This document shows positions 8,421 through 17,045 of a stretch of 64,000 bases of DNA, piece after piece. Under the pieces are notes generated by a model. It made no database searches. It was not told where the DNA came from and saw only the letters and a list, made by a program, of their open reading frames with translations. The translations under genes and the position numbers were made by a program. The stretch's first letter is position 1. Each line of letters starts with the position of its first letter. Origin of the DNA: CAUZWH01 sp965247665 (GTDB taxonomy: Bacteria > Pseudomonadota > Alphaproteobacteria > SHVV01); the NCBI GenBank assembly GCA_965247665.1, contig CBDFHH010000005.1:1364001-1428000 (forward strand), given 5' to 3'.

Positions 8421-9773
8421 ATGGCCAAACATTTCCAATGCGGAACGCTGTTTACCGGCACCGATATCGGCGCCGTTTCGGATCACACCATCGTCGCCGA
8501 CGGCGAGCGCATCACCTATGTCGGTCCGAGCGCCACCGCGCCGAAGCCGGAGCGGGGCGACGAGACGGTCGACCACAGCGATGCGTTCGTCATGCCGGGG
8601 CTGATCGATGTTCACGTTCACATCAGCTACGGCAACGCGATGAACGAGGAGGACATCGACCTCTACGCGCCCGTCGAATTCCGCGCCATCCGGGCGATGA
8701 TGGCGGCGCAGCAGGTGCTCAAGGCCGGGGTGACCTCGATGGCCGATCCCGCGATCACGGGCCGCGTCACGCTGGCAGTGCGCGACGCGATCGACGCGGG
8801 GCTCTATGTCGGGCCGCGCATCACCAGCTCCGGCCGTCAAATCACCTCGCGCCAGGGCCTGTCGGACTATTACCCGACCTGGATCGGCTGCCCCGACACC
8901 TCGGTCGGCTTGCTGGTGCGCAACGTCGAAGAGGCGGTCGAGGAGATCCGCGTCCAGGTCAAGGACGGGGTCGACATGATCAAGCTCGCCGCCGACGGGG
9001 TTTACGTCAACCCGCGCACCGGCGAGCTCGGCGGCTGCTTTAGCCAGGACGAGCTCGATGCGATGGTCACCGAAAGCCACCGTCTCGGCAAGAAGGTGAT
9101 TAGCCATGCCCGCGGTCGCGAGGGCATCATCCAATCGGCCAAGGCGGGTTGCGACATTATCTTCCACGCCTTCTACATCGATGACGAGGGGATCGATCTG
9201 TGCCTGGAGAAGGATCTGGCGATCTGCCCGACCTTCGCGCTGATGGTCAACGGTGCCGAGTTCACCCAGCCGACCGACGGCAATGCCGGGATCGTCGACC
9301 TGATGAAGCAGATCTATATCGACGGCTGCGAGAACTTGCGCCGGGCCAAGGATGCCGGCGTGCGCTTCCTCGCCGGCACCGATTCCGGCTTCGCGATCAC
9401 GCCGTATGGCGAATGGCACGCACGCGAGCTCGAGTTCTTGGTCAACGGCCTCGGATTCACCAATGGCGAGGCCCTGCAGATCGCGACCTCGGGCAACGCG
9501 ACCATGCTGCGCCACGCTGCCGATGTCGGCCAATTGGCCGAGGGTCGCCTGGGCGATTTCCTGGCGCTCGACGCCAACCCGCTCGATGACATCAAGGTGC
9601 TGCAGGACAAGAGCAAGATTCGCGCCATTTATCTGGGCGCCGAGGAAGTCGACGTGCCGGATCACGTCTACAATCCGGCCACCATGAGTCACTTCTCCTA
9701 CGATATGTGGAGCGAGGAGTACACGCAGGAGAAGGTGGCCGGTATGCAAACAAGGTCGATCGCTGCCGAGTAG
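8421..9773 (+). CDS. Amidohydrolase, imidazolonepropionase-like
   Basis: A 450-aa metal-dependent amidohydrolase (TIM-barrel, subtype I). The N-terminal HxH metal pair is in MPGLIDVHVHISYG (H65, H67). A bridging Lys candidate is in DMIKLAADGVY, with metal His in VISHARG and IFHAFYID and the catalytic Asp in LAGTDSGF. The family hydrolyses cyclic amides, dipeptides (prolidase-like) and related C-N bonds. ATG at 8421 is chosen over an upstream TTG because GGGGACAGGG precedes it. It follows the RidA gene by 72 bases and precedes three amidohydrolase-2 genes, so a ring-opening or deamidation pathway is plausible. Substrate unknown. Confidence 0.87.
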   Translation: MAKHFQCGTLFTGTDIGAVSDHTIVADGERITYVGPSATAPKPERGDETVDHSDAFVMPGLIDVHVHISYGNAMNEEDIDLYAPVEFRAIRAMMAAQQVLKAGVTSMADPAITGRVTLAVRDAIDAGLYVGPRITSSGRQITSRQGLSDYYPTWIGCPDTSVGLLVRNVEEAVEEIRVQVKDGVDMIKLAADGVYVNPRTGELGGCFSQDELDAMVTESHRLGKKVISHARGREGIIQSAKAGCDIIFHAFYIDDEGIDLCLEKDLAICPTFALMVNGAEFTQPTDGNAGIVDLMKQIYIDGCENLRRAKDAGVRFLAGTDSGFAITPYGEWHARELEFLVNGLGFTNGEALQIATSGNATMLRHAADVGQLAEGRLGDFLALDANPLDDIKVLQDKSKIRAIYLGAEEVDVPDHVYNPATMSHFSYDMWSEEYTQEKVAGMQTRSIAAE

Positions 9774-9817
9774 CTCGCGGTCGGCAGCGTTGGTTTGATC
9801 AGGAGGCTTAACAAGTC

Positions 9818-10948
9818 ATGGAATGGATCAACTCGAGCGATTCGCACATCCTCGAACCCGAGGATCTGTTCGAGAGCGTGCTCGGCAGCAGGTATCCGGA
9901 CAACTGCCCGCGTTACATCGACGAGTATCAAGGTGTTAAAGCGAAGTTCTACTACACCGGCTACGAATATGTTCGGATCGACGAGATCGTCGAAGGCGAC
10001 CAATCGGAGGAGGGACTGGCATTCCAGGAAGAGATGATCAAGGCCTCCAAGGATCCCGACGCGCGCCTCAAGTGCCTCGATAAGGACGGCGTCTGGGGCG
10101 AGATCCTCAATTCGACCTGGATGCTTTACACCATGCGCGCGCCCGATGACGACATGGTGCGAGATTGCTGCCAAGTCTACAACGATTGGATCGCCGAGCA
10201 CTGCAGCGCCGATCGCAGGCGGCTCTACGGCACCGCAATGGTGCACATGCAAGACCCCGAGTGGGCGGTCAAGGAGTTGGAGCGGGTGCACAAGCGCGGT
10301 CTCAAGAGCGTCCTGATCAACTGCGACACGCGACCGGAATGGCCGCTGTATCAGGAGCCGCACTACGATAAATTCTGGGCCGCCGCACAGGATCTCGACA
10401 TGCCGGTGACACTGCACATCATCACCGGCAACGTCAAAGATCTGTTCACCTTCCATGGCGACGAGCGCAGAAGGGTCCCGGGGGCGACCTACCAGTTGCT
10501 GCAGGAATGCACCTGGGTATTGAGCAACGAGTTCATCTTCGGCGGTATCATGGACCGCTTCCCCAAGCTGAAGATCGTTTGCTCCGAATTCGAGGTGTCT
10601 TGGCTGCCCTACTGGCTGTTCCGCCAGCGCCAGATGAAGGATGCTTTGGGCCCAACGATGGGCATCAGGCAACCGGATCATGAGATCGACGAGTATCTGC
10701 CGCGCATCTTCCACGGCATGATCGACGACAGCGCCTGGGAGCTGTGCATCGGGCACGTGCCGATGACGAATATCTCGTGGGGATCGGATTTTCCGCACGC
10801 GAGGTGCACTTACCCCAACAGTCAGAAGATCGTCGGCGACCTGTTCAGCCACCACGATCCCGAGCTGATGGCCGACATCACCTATTACAACGTCGCCAAC
10901 TATTACAGCATGGAGTTGCCGGAAAACCGTGCCGTAGCGTCGTCGTAG
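9818..10948 (+). CDS. Amidohydrolase-2 family metal-dependent hydrolase/decarboxylase (tandem copy 1)
   Basis: First of three tandem paralogues (376 aa) of the amidohydrolase-2 / ACMSD-related TIM-barrel family, whose members hydrolyse or decarboxylate carboxylated substrates using one metal ion. The N-terminal metal motif is SSDSHILEPEDLFES, in which D-x-H replaces HxH. The strand-5 His is in TLHIITGN and the catalytic Asp in ISWGSDFPHARCTYPNS. Start ATG at 9818 follows CAGGAGGCT, a good ribosome site. It is 44 bases after the previous amidohydrolase, consistent with one transcript. This copy is the most divergent of the three (YPDNCPRYIDEYQGVKAKFY). Confidence 0.88.
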   Translation: MEWINSSDSHILEPEDLFESVLGSRYPDNCPRYIDEYQGVKAKFYYTGYEYVRIDEIVEGDQSEEGLAFQEEMIKASKDPDARLKCLDKDGVWGEILNSTWMLYTMRAPDDDMVRDCCQVYNDWIAEHCSADRRRLYGTAMVHMQDPEWAVKELERVHKRGLKSVLINCDTRPEWPLYQEPHYDKFWAAAQDLDMPVTLHIITGNVKDLFTFHGDERRRVPGATYQLLQECTWVLSNEFIFGGIMDRFPKLKIVCSEFEVSWLPYWLFRQRQMKDALGPTMGIRQPDHEIDEYLPRIFHGMIDDSAWELCIGHVPMTNISWGSDFPHARCTYPNSQKIVGDLFSHHDPELMADITYYNVANYYSMELPENRAVASS

Positions 10949-10985
10949 CCGGCGCATGCGAGCTGAAATGGCGCGAGAGGCGGCG

Positions 10986-12125
10986 ATGGACAAGCAACTC
11001 ATCATTTCGAGCGATTCGCATATTATCGAGCCGGAGGATCTGTTCGAAAAAGCGCTGGGCGACAAGTACGGCGACGCCACGCCGCGTTATGTCGACGAAC
11101 ATCTCGGCAACGAGGCCAAGCACTATTTCACCGGCCACGAGTACATCCGTGTCGACGAAATCGTCGAAGGCGACGATGCCACCGAGGAAAGCCGCCAGCT
11201 CCAGCAGGAGCTGCTCGACGCGTCGTTTAATCCGGCGGAGCGGATCAAGTGTCTCGATAAGGACGGCGTCTGGGCCGAGATCATCAACTCGACCTGGATG
11301 CTCTATTCAATGCGGGTGCGCAGCGACGATCTCGCGCGCGATTGTTGCAGCGTCTACAACTCGTTTGTCGCCGAGTATTGCTCGCACGATCCCAAGCGAT
11401 TGTTCCCGACCGCGATGATTCACCTGGAGAACGTCGATTGGGCGTGCCAGGAGTTCGAGCGCGCCGTCAAGCTCGGCCACAAGAGCGTCCTCATCAATTG
11501 CGACACCCGGCCCGAATGGCCCTACTACCGCGATCCTGTCTACGACCCGTTCTGGGCGCGGGCCGAGGAGATGGATGTACCGATCACGCTGCACATCATC
11601 ACGGGCAATGTGCGCGATCCGTTCACGCTGTTCGGCGACGAGCGCCGCAACATGGCTCGCGACGGCATGAACATCCTTTACGAGGCGATCCCGGTGCTGC
11701 TCAACGAGTTCATCATGGGCGAGATCATGGACCGCTTCGCCAAACTGAAAGTCGTGCTGTCCGAGTACGAGGTGTCGTGGCTGCCCTACTTCATGTTCCG
11801 CGGCAACCAGATGATCGAGGCGTTCGCCCCGGCGTTGCACGTGCCCAAGGTCAAGGGCACCATCGACGAGTATATGAGCCGCGTCTATCACGGCTTCATC
11901 GATGACACCTGGGTCGAGCACGCGGCCGCGGCGGTCGATCACCGGACGATGATGTGGGGGTCTGATTTCCCGCATGCGCGCTGCACCTACCCCAACAGCC
12001 AAAAGATCGTGAACGATACGTTGGCCAAGCTCGGCGAGGAGAAGATGGCCGATCTGAGCTATTTCAACTGCGCCAACCTCTACGGCATCGATCTTCCGCC
12101 GACCCGCGCCCTGGCGGCCGAATAG
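10986..12125 (+). CDS. Amidohydrolase-2 family metal-dependent hydrolase/decarboxylase (tandem copy 2)
   Basis: Second tandem paralogue (379 aa). It keeps the same metal and catalytic motifs: SSDSHIIEPEDLFEK, TLHIITGN and MMWGSDFPHARCTYPNSQ. It is very similar to copy 3 over the whole length (for instance PRYVDEHLGN-KHYFTG and CLDKDGVWAE are shared). Two upstream in-frame ATGs at 10956 and 10968 exist, but 10986 aligns with the starts of the other two copies. It lies 37 bases after copy 1. The paralogues may form hetero-oligomers or act on successive or alternative substrates; the sequence alone does not say. Confidence 0.88.
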   Translation: MDKQLIISSDSHIIEPEDLFEKALGDKYGDATPRYVDEHLGNEAKHYFTGHEYIRVDEIVEGDDATEESRQLQQELLDASFNPAERIKCLDKDGVWAEIINSTWMLYSMRVRSDDLARDCCSVYNSFVAEYCSHDPKRLFPTAMIHLENVDWACQEFERAVKLGHKSVLINCDTRPEWPYYRDPVYDPFWARAEEMDVPITLHIITGNVRDPFTLFGDERRNMARDGMNILYEAIPVLLNEFIMGEIMDRFAKLKVVLSEYEVSWLPYFMFRGNQMIEAFAPALHVPKVKGTIDEYMSRVYHGFIDDTWVEHAAAAVDHRTMMWGSDFPHARCTYPNSQKIVNDTLAKLGEEKMADLSYFNCANLYGIDLPPTRALAAE

Positions 12126-12457
12126 GCGCCGCTACGCCCCGGTTGGCGATTCTGCGGCGCGCGTCGACACGTCGTCGGGCAGCCACGGGGTCGTCGGGCA
12201 GCCATGGGTACGACACTCTGAGGTAGGCGCGGAGAAAGCGGCGCGCCGTTTCTTCCGTCGGCAGCCCGTTCCTGCCGTGGTGCGGCACGGTCTCGCATTC
12301 GTAGCCGGCCTCGAGGATGCAGCGTGCGGTCGAGGCCGGTTCATATCCCCGCGTATCTTGCGTTTACGGCCGGCTCTGCTATGAATCCGCGCAACCCGAC
12401 GGTGGGTGGCTGAGTCGCGTCGACTATTCGATGCGGCACGCGGTTGGGAGGAAAATT
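12126..12457 (-). other. Gap between amidohydrolase copies 2 and 3 with possible minus-strand gene remnant
   Basis: No intact gene is supported here. On the minus strand from about 12335 to 12190 one frame reads smoothly (ARCILEAGYECETVPHHG, then LPTEETARRFLRAYLRVSYP), ending in low-complexity Arg-rich sequence. It looks like the 3' end of a former gene that I cannot identify. A 19-base unit starting GTCGTCGGGCAGCCA is repeated in tandem at 12171 and 12190. The break separates copy 3 from the tight spacing of the first two copies. Confidence 0.35.
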
Positions 12458-13603
12458 ATGGAAAGAAACTGGATCATCTCGAGCGATTCGCATCTGCTCG
12501 AACCCGAGGATCTGTTCGAGAAGGCGCTCAGTAAAAAACACGGCGAGCTTGTGCCGCGCTATGTCGATGAACATCTCGGCAACAAGGCCAAGCACTATTT
12601 CACCGGCCTCGAATATATCTGCGTCGACGAAATCGTCGAAGGCGACGAAATGAGCGAGGAAGCTGATGCGCTCCAGCAGGAGCTGATCGAAGCGTCCTGG
12701 GATTCGGCCAAGCGCGTCGAATGCCTCGACAAGGATGGGGTCTGGGCCGAAGTGCTCAACGCCACCTGGATGCTCTACACGATGCGCGCCAAGAACGACG
12801 CGCTCGTTCAGGATTGCTGCCAAGTCTACAACGATTGGGTGCACGACCTCGCCAGCTACGATCCCAAGCGCCTCAAGGTTACCGCGATGATCCACATGGC
12901 CGAGGTCGACTGGGCGATCAAGGAACTCGAGCGGATCGCCAAGCTTGGCCATTGCGGCGTGTTGATCAACTGCGATGCGCGGCCGGAATGGGCGCCCTAC
13001 CGAGATTCGAAATACGATCCGTTCTGGGCCCGGCTCGAGGAAATGGGAATGCCGCTGATGCTGCACATCATCACCGGCAATGTGCAGGATCCCTATACGC
13101 TGTTCGGCGATGAGGAGCGTCGGAGAGTCGTGCGCCTGACGCTGGATATCTTTGCTGAGGGGCCGACCGCGCTGGCCAACGAGTTCATGTTCGGCGGCAT
13201 CATGGATCGCTTCCCCAACCTCAAGATGGTACTCGGCGAGTACGAAGTATCGTGGTTGCCCAACTTCGTGTTCCGCATGCACCAGTTCAAGAACGACCTT
13301 GGCCCGTCGATGCACTACGAGCCGCTTCAGCACGAAATCGAGTGGTACTTCGCTCGCATTTGGCACGGCTTCGTCGACGATCCCCACGTTGGGATGGCGA
13401 CGGAAGTGATTGGCGATAAGAAGATCATGTGGGGCTCCGACTTCCCACACGCTCGTTGTACGTATCCCAACAGCCAGCAGGTTGTCGAAGATACGCTCGG
13501 CGGCCTGGGCGCCGAAGCCAAGGCCAATATGAGCTTCTTCAACGCGGCCGCGCTCTACGGCATAGACGGGTTGCCCGAGCAGCGGGCGATCGCCGCCGAG
13601 TAA
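12458..13603 (+). CDS. Amidohydrolase-2 family metal-dependent hydrolase/decarboxylase (tandem copy 3)
   Basis: Third paralogue (381 aa). Metal and catalytic motifs are conserved: SSDSHLLEPEDLFEK, MLHIITGN and IMWGSDFPHARCTYPNSQ. The start at 12458 is fixed by the strong GGGAGG ribosome site seven bases upstream and by alignment to copies 1 and 2; the open frame extends further 5' without similarity. A strong bidirectional terminator follows 18 bases after the stop. The larger gap before it (332 bases) means it may have its own promoter. Function is as for copies 1 and 2: a metal-dependent hydrolase or decarboxylase of unknown substrate. Confidence 0.88.
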   Translation: MERNWIISSDSHLLEPEDLFEKALSKKHGELVPRYVDEHLGNKAKHYFTGLEYICVDEIVEGDEMSEEADALQQELIEASWDSAKRVECLDKDGVWAEVLNATWMLYTMRAKNDALVQDCCQVYNDWVHDLASYDPKRLKVTAMIHMAEVDWAIKELERIAKLGHCGVLINCDARPEWAPYRDSKYDPFWARLEEMGMPLMLHIITGNVQDPYTLFGDEERRRVVRLTLDIFAEGPTALANEFMFGGIMDRFPNLKMVLGEYEVSWLPNFVFRMHQFKNDLGPSMHYEPLQHEIEWYFARIWHGFVDDPHVGMATEVIGDKKIMWGSDFPHARCTYPNSQQVVEDTLGGLGAEAKANMSFFNAAALYGIDGLPEQRAIAAE

Positions 13604-13620
13604 CCGCCTCGCTAACGCTG

Positions 13621-13652
13621 CAAAACGGCGCTGCCTTGGCAGCGCCGTTTTG
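13621..13652. terminator. Bidirectional Rho-independent terminator
   Basis: A perfect inverted repeat with 15-base arms (13621-13635 and 13638-13652) and a two-base TT gap. The arms are CAAAACGGCGCTGCC and its reverse complement, giving a GC core flanked by A-run and T-run, so it can terminate transcription on both strands. It lies between the convergent ends of amidohydrolase copy 3 and the MFS transporter. Confidence 0.9.
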
Positions 13653-13657
13653 TCTTG

Positions 13658-14905
13658 TCAGCCCGCGCCGGATTCGCCGGTCGACCAGACGCGTTTGCCG
13701 ATCGTGGCGAAACGGCTGACGGTAACCAGGCCAACCAGAAAGAAGATACCGGCCAGCCAAAACACCGCGCGTGGGTCGCCGAAATCGAGGATCAAACCGA
13801 ACACCATGGGCATAATCGCGCCGCCGACACCGATGCCGGTCGATACGAATCCGAATACCTTGCCGGCCGCGCCCGCCGGGGTCACCTTGCGGATCAGCAG
13901 GTCGCGCGCGGGCTGGACGACGCCGGCACAAAATCCGGCGGCTCCGATTGCAGCGACGACCACCGCAAAGGGTAGGGCGATCGCGCCGACGAGGGCTACG
14001 AAGATGGCGCCGCCGAGGAATCCGCCGCCGGCCATGGCTTGCGGCCGGTTCAGGCGGTCGACGAACAGCCCGCCAAAGAGGATGCCACACGAGGTCCCGA
14101 TGAGAAACACGGTCAAGGCCACGTTGGCGGCGGTGAGCGAGTAGCCGTAGAGAGCGACCAGCGCCGATACCGAGAACACCCGGATTGCCCCGAAACTCAT
14201 CGGGATCAGTGCGAAGAACAGGAACGCCATCAGGATTGTCGGCCTCATCAGCAACGCCAGGCCCGCGCGGGTCGAGTGCGGGTTCGGCGAGGCCTCGTCG
14301 CCGGATCGGGGCGCGCTTTCTTCCTCGCGCAGTTTGTGGCGTTGCCACACGATCAGTGCCGCGACCACGAAGGCGGCACCGGCGACGATGACGATCGCCG
14401 TGCGCCAATTCCACAACGCGGTCAGGGCCAGCACCGTTCCCGGCGCGATGACCCAACCGATGTTGCCGGTAAATGTGTGAATGCTGAACGCCTGACCGAC
14501 CCGGTCGCGGGCGATCGATCCCGATAGAATGGCATAGTCGACCGGGTGGAACACCGCGTTGGCAATGCCGGCGAGGCCGAACAGCGCGAGCGCGGCGAGG
14601 TAGCTGTCGGTAAAGCCAATCGCGCCGATCATGCAGCCCTGAAACACCAACCCGGCCACCAGAATCTTGCGGCTGTCGAAGCGATCGACCAGGAAGCCAA
14701 AGGGCGTCTGCGCCACACTGGTGACGAGAGAATTGAGCGTCACCAACATGCCGAGCGCGACGAAGGTAACGTCGAACTCCCCCTTGAGCAGGGGAAAAAG
14801 TGGCGGCAATACCAGGATGTAGAAGTGGCTCAGAAGGTGGCCGGCCCCGAGCAGGCCCAACACCGTGAGCTCGCGTTGGTTGAACGGGATCAGCCGTTTC
14901 AACAT
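13658..14905 (-). CDS. MFS transporter
   Basis: A 415-aa major facilitator superfamily permease with twelve predicted hydrophobic segments. The loop after TM2 (GFLVDRFDSRKILVAG) and the equivalent after TM8 (GGLFVDRLNRPQAMAGGG) are the A-type MFS loops. The pattern resembles the fosmidomycin-resistance/CynX-like branch of MFS carriers, but the cargo cannot be told. It is the last gene before the terminator on its strand and lies 22 bases after the SDR gene, so it is probably co-transcribed with it and the PLP enzyme. Confidence 0.88.
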   Translation of the reverse strand: MLKRLIPFNQRELTVLGLLGAGHLLSHFYILVLPPLFPLLKGEFDVTFVALGMLVTLNSLVTSVAQTPFGFLVDRFDSRKILVAGLVFQGCMIGAIGFTDSYLAALALFGLAGIANAVFHPVDYAILSGSIARDRVGQAFSIHTFTGNIGWVIAPGTVLALTALWNWRTAIVIVAGAAFVVAALIVWQRHKLREEESAPRSGDEASPNPHSTRAGLALLMRPTILMAFLFFALIPMSFGAIRVFSVSALVALYGYSLTAANVALTVFLIGTSCGILFGGLFVDRLNRPQAMAGGGFLGGAIFVALVGAIALPFAVVVAAIGAAGFCAGVVQPARDLLIRKVTPAGAAGKVFGFVSTGIGVGGAIMPMVFGLILDFGDPRAVFWLAGIFFLVGLVTVSRFATIGKRVWSTGESGAG

Positions 14906-14927
14906 CGGTTGCGTGAACGCGCGGTCT

Positions 14928-15686
14928 TCAGAGGAGAACCGTGCCGCCGTCGACCGAAATCGTTTGCCCCGTCACGTAAGCGCTGTCGTCACCGGCGAGA
15001 TAGAGGATCGTGCCGGTGAGGTCCTCGACCTCGAGGTTCTTCCGCAAGGCTTGATTGTTGCGGATGACTTCCGCGGCGCGGTCGGTCTTGTCGGCGAAGA
15101 ATTCCGAGGTCCCCTCCGTCATGACCATGTTCGGCGCCACCGTGTTGACGCGTATACCGTCGCGCCCGAGTTCGCGGGCGAGGCCACGCGTCAGGCCAAT
15201 CACTGCGCCCTTCGAGGTCGTGTAGTGCAACGCATAGGGCAGACCGGCCAGGGCCGCGACCGAAGAGATGTTGATGATGCTGCCCCCGCCCGCCTCGCGC
15301 ATCGCCGGCACAACTGCCTTGCAGCAATGCCATAATCCCTTCACGTTGACGGCCATGCAACGGTCCCATTCATCGCTGTCGAGTTGATCGAAGCGGCCGC
15401 CATGCAGTGCGCCGTAGAGAGCAGCGTTGTTGACGAGGACGTCGATACGGCCAAAGCGATCGAGCGTGGCGTCGGCCATGGCGATGGTGCTCTTCGCGTC
15501 GGTCACGTCGACCGCCACGGCCAGCGCCCGACCGCCTACGCGCTCGACCGCGGATACGGTTTCGCCGCAATCGGCGATGTCGGCAGCGACAACCGCGGCG
15601 CTTTCGTGGGCGAGACGGACGGCGTATTCGCGCCCGAGTCCCCTCGCGGCGCCGGTCACGATTGCGGTTTTCCCAGCCACTCCCAT
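14928..15686 (-). CDS. SDR family oxidoreductase
   Basis: Classical short-chain dehydrogenase (252 aa), NAD(P)-dependent and cytoplasmic. The cofactor motif TGAARGLG is at residues 12-19, NNAALYG follows, the catalytic Ser is in INISSVAAL and the YxxxK pair is YTTSK. The C-terminus (DSAYVTGQTISVDGGTVLL) is typical of this group. A D near the end of strand 2 (VAADIADCG) favours NAD over NADP. The ribosome site GGGGGAGGAGC precedes the ATG. It lies between the PLP enzyme and the MFS gene. Substrate unknown. Confidence 0.9.
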   Translation of the reverse strand: MGVAGKTAIVTGAARGLGREYAVRLAHESAAVVAADIADCGETVSAVERVGGRALAVAVDVTDAKSTIAMADATLDRFGRIDVLVNNAALYGALHGGRFDQLDSDEWDRCMAVNVKGLWHCCKAVVPAMREAGGGSIINISSVAALAGLPYALHYTTSKGAVIGLTRGLARELGRDGIRVNTVAPNMVMTEGTSEFFADKTDRAAEVIRNNQALRKNLEVEDLTGTILYLAGDDSAYVTGQTISVDGGTVLL

Positions 15687-15800
15687 GGATGCTCCTCCCC
15701 CGGCTTAACGCGTCGAGGCAGTCCTTACGTACTCGCTCGACCGTGCACAAGCATTCGTTACACGCTTGCGCTATTTCCGACCAACGATTGTGCGCCGGCC

Positions 15801-17036
15801 TCAAAGAGCGTCGACGTCGATATCGGCTTTGTCCGCTAGCGACGTGCCCGCCCGGGGCATCGGGTACTTCAGGCCGTTGCCGCAATTGAACAGCACCACG
15901 CGGTCGCTGCGACCGACCCGGCCATGTTCGAGCGCGGCCCTGTAGGCGGCATAGGTGGCGGCGCCCTCGGGGCACAGCAGCAATCCCTCCCGCATCACGA
16001 CTTCACGCCGGGCCGCGACGATCGCCGCGTCGTCGACCGCGATCGCGAACCCGCCACTCGCCCGCACCGCACGCAGGATAAGAAAATCGCCGATGGCGGC
16101 GGGGACGCGGATCCCGGTGGCGATCGTCGTTGCGTTCTCCCAAGGCGCCGCGTGGTCGGCGCCCTCTTCGAAAGCCTTGACGATCGGTGCGCAACCGCTC
16201 GCCTGCACCGCGATCATGCGTGGGCGCGCGGAACCGATCCAGCCCAGCGCTTCCAACTCGGCAAAGGCCTTCCACATGCCGATTAAACCGGTGCCGCCGC
16301 CGGTGGGATAGAAGATCGCGTCGGGCACGCTCCACCCCAACTGCTGGACCAGCTCGAGGCCCATCGTCTTCTTACCTTCGATACGGTAGGGCTCCTTGAG
16401 GGTCGAGGTGTCGAACCATCGACCCGCGCGGGCGCCGCGGCCGACAATCGCGCCACAATCGGTGATGTAGCCGTTCACCCGATAGAGTCGGGCGCCCTGC
16501 AGCGCGATCTCGCGGATCATGGTCGCCGGCGTGTCGTCCGGGCAGAACACCACCGACTCGATGCTCGCTCGGCTGCAATATGCGGCCAGCGCGGCGCCGG
16601 CGTTGCCATTCGTCGGCATGGCCATACGGGCGACGCCGAGTTCCTGCGCCATCGACACCGCGAGCGCCAGACCGCGCGCCTTGAACGAGCCGGTGGGCAG
16701 GCGCCCCTCATCCTTGAACAGGATCGGCCCCGCCTCGAGATCGCGCATCAAACCGTGCGCTTCGATCAACGGCGTCTCGGTCTCGCCCAGCGACACGATG
16801 CTGTCGGTCCGTCGCACCGGCAGTAGTTCGCGATAACGCCACAAATCGGCGCGGCGCGCATCTATCTCTTCGCGCGATACCGCGTTGCCGGCACCGTCGA
16901 GGTCGTAGCGTACCAGCAACGGCCAACCCTCCGGTGACAGATTGTGAAGGGTATCGGCGGCGACCGTCGTACCGGTCTTGGCGCATTCGAGATGCGTGGT
17001 GAAGGTCGGCCGTTCGACCAGATTGGTTGCCGTCAT
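15801..17036 (-). CDS. Threonine synthase-like PLP-dependent lyase
   Basis: A 411-aa fold-type II PLP enzyme of the threonine synthase / threonine dehydratase group. The Schiff-base Lys is K119 in LPTGSFKARG. MPTNGNAGAALAAY is the phosphate- and substrate-binding Asn loop, and PTGGGTGLIGMWKAF is the glycine loop around the PLP phosphate. The N-terminal CAKTGTTV segment corresponds to the CxxC...C region of threonine synthases but lacks most of its cysteines. It could be a catabolic ammonia-lyase (for example a diaminopropionate- or hydroxy-amino-acid lyase) rather than a biosynthetic ThrC. It is 114 bases upstream of the SDR gene. Confidence 0.82.
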   Translation of the reverse strand: MTATNLVERPTFTTHLECAKTGTTVAADTLHNLSPEGWPLLVRYDLDGAGNAVSREEIDARRADLWRYRELLPVRRTDSIVSLGETETPLIEAHGLMRDLEAGPILFKDEGRLPTGSFKARGLALAVSMAQELGVARMAMPTNGNAGAALAAYCSRASIESVVFCPDDTPATMIREIALQGARLYRVNGYITDCGAIVGRGARAGRWFDTSTLKEPYRIEGKKTMGLELVQQLGWSVPDAIFYPTGGGTGLIGMWKAFAELEALGWIGSARPRMIAVQASGCAPIVKAFEEGADHAAPWENATTIATGIRVPAAIGDFLILRAVRASGGFAIAVDDAAIVAARREVVMREGLLLCPEGAATYAAYRAALEHGRVGRSDRVVLFNCGNGLKYPMPRAGTSLADKADIDVDAL

Positions 17037-17045
17037 GACCGGTCT

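Noticed and set aside
7593..9749. A 718-codon open frame on the minus strand across the RidA and amidohydrolase genes
   Set aside because: It is a shadow: the plus-strand genes have clear motifs and ribosome sites, while this frame has no recognisable domain and owes its length to high GC.
12341..13450. A 369-codon minus-strand frame over amidohydrolase copy 3, with similar long antisense frames over copies 1 and 2
   Set aside because: They mirror each other only because the sense genes are paralogous; no independent protein similarity.
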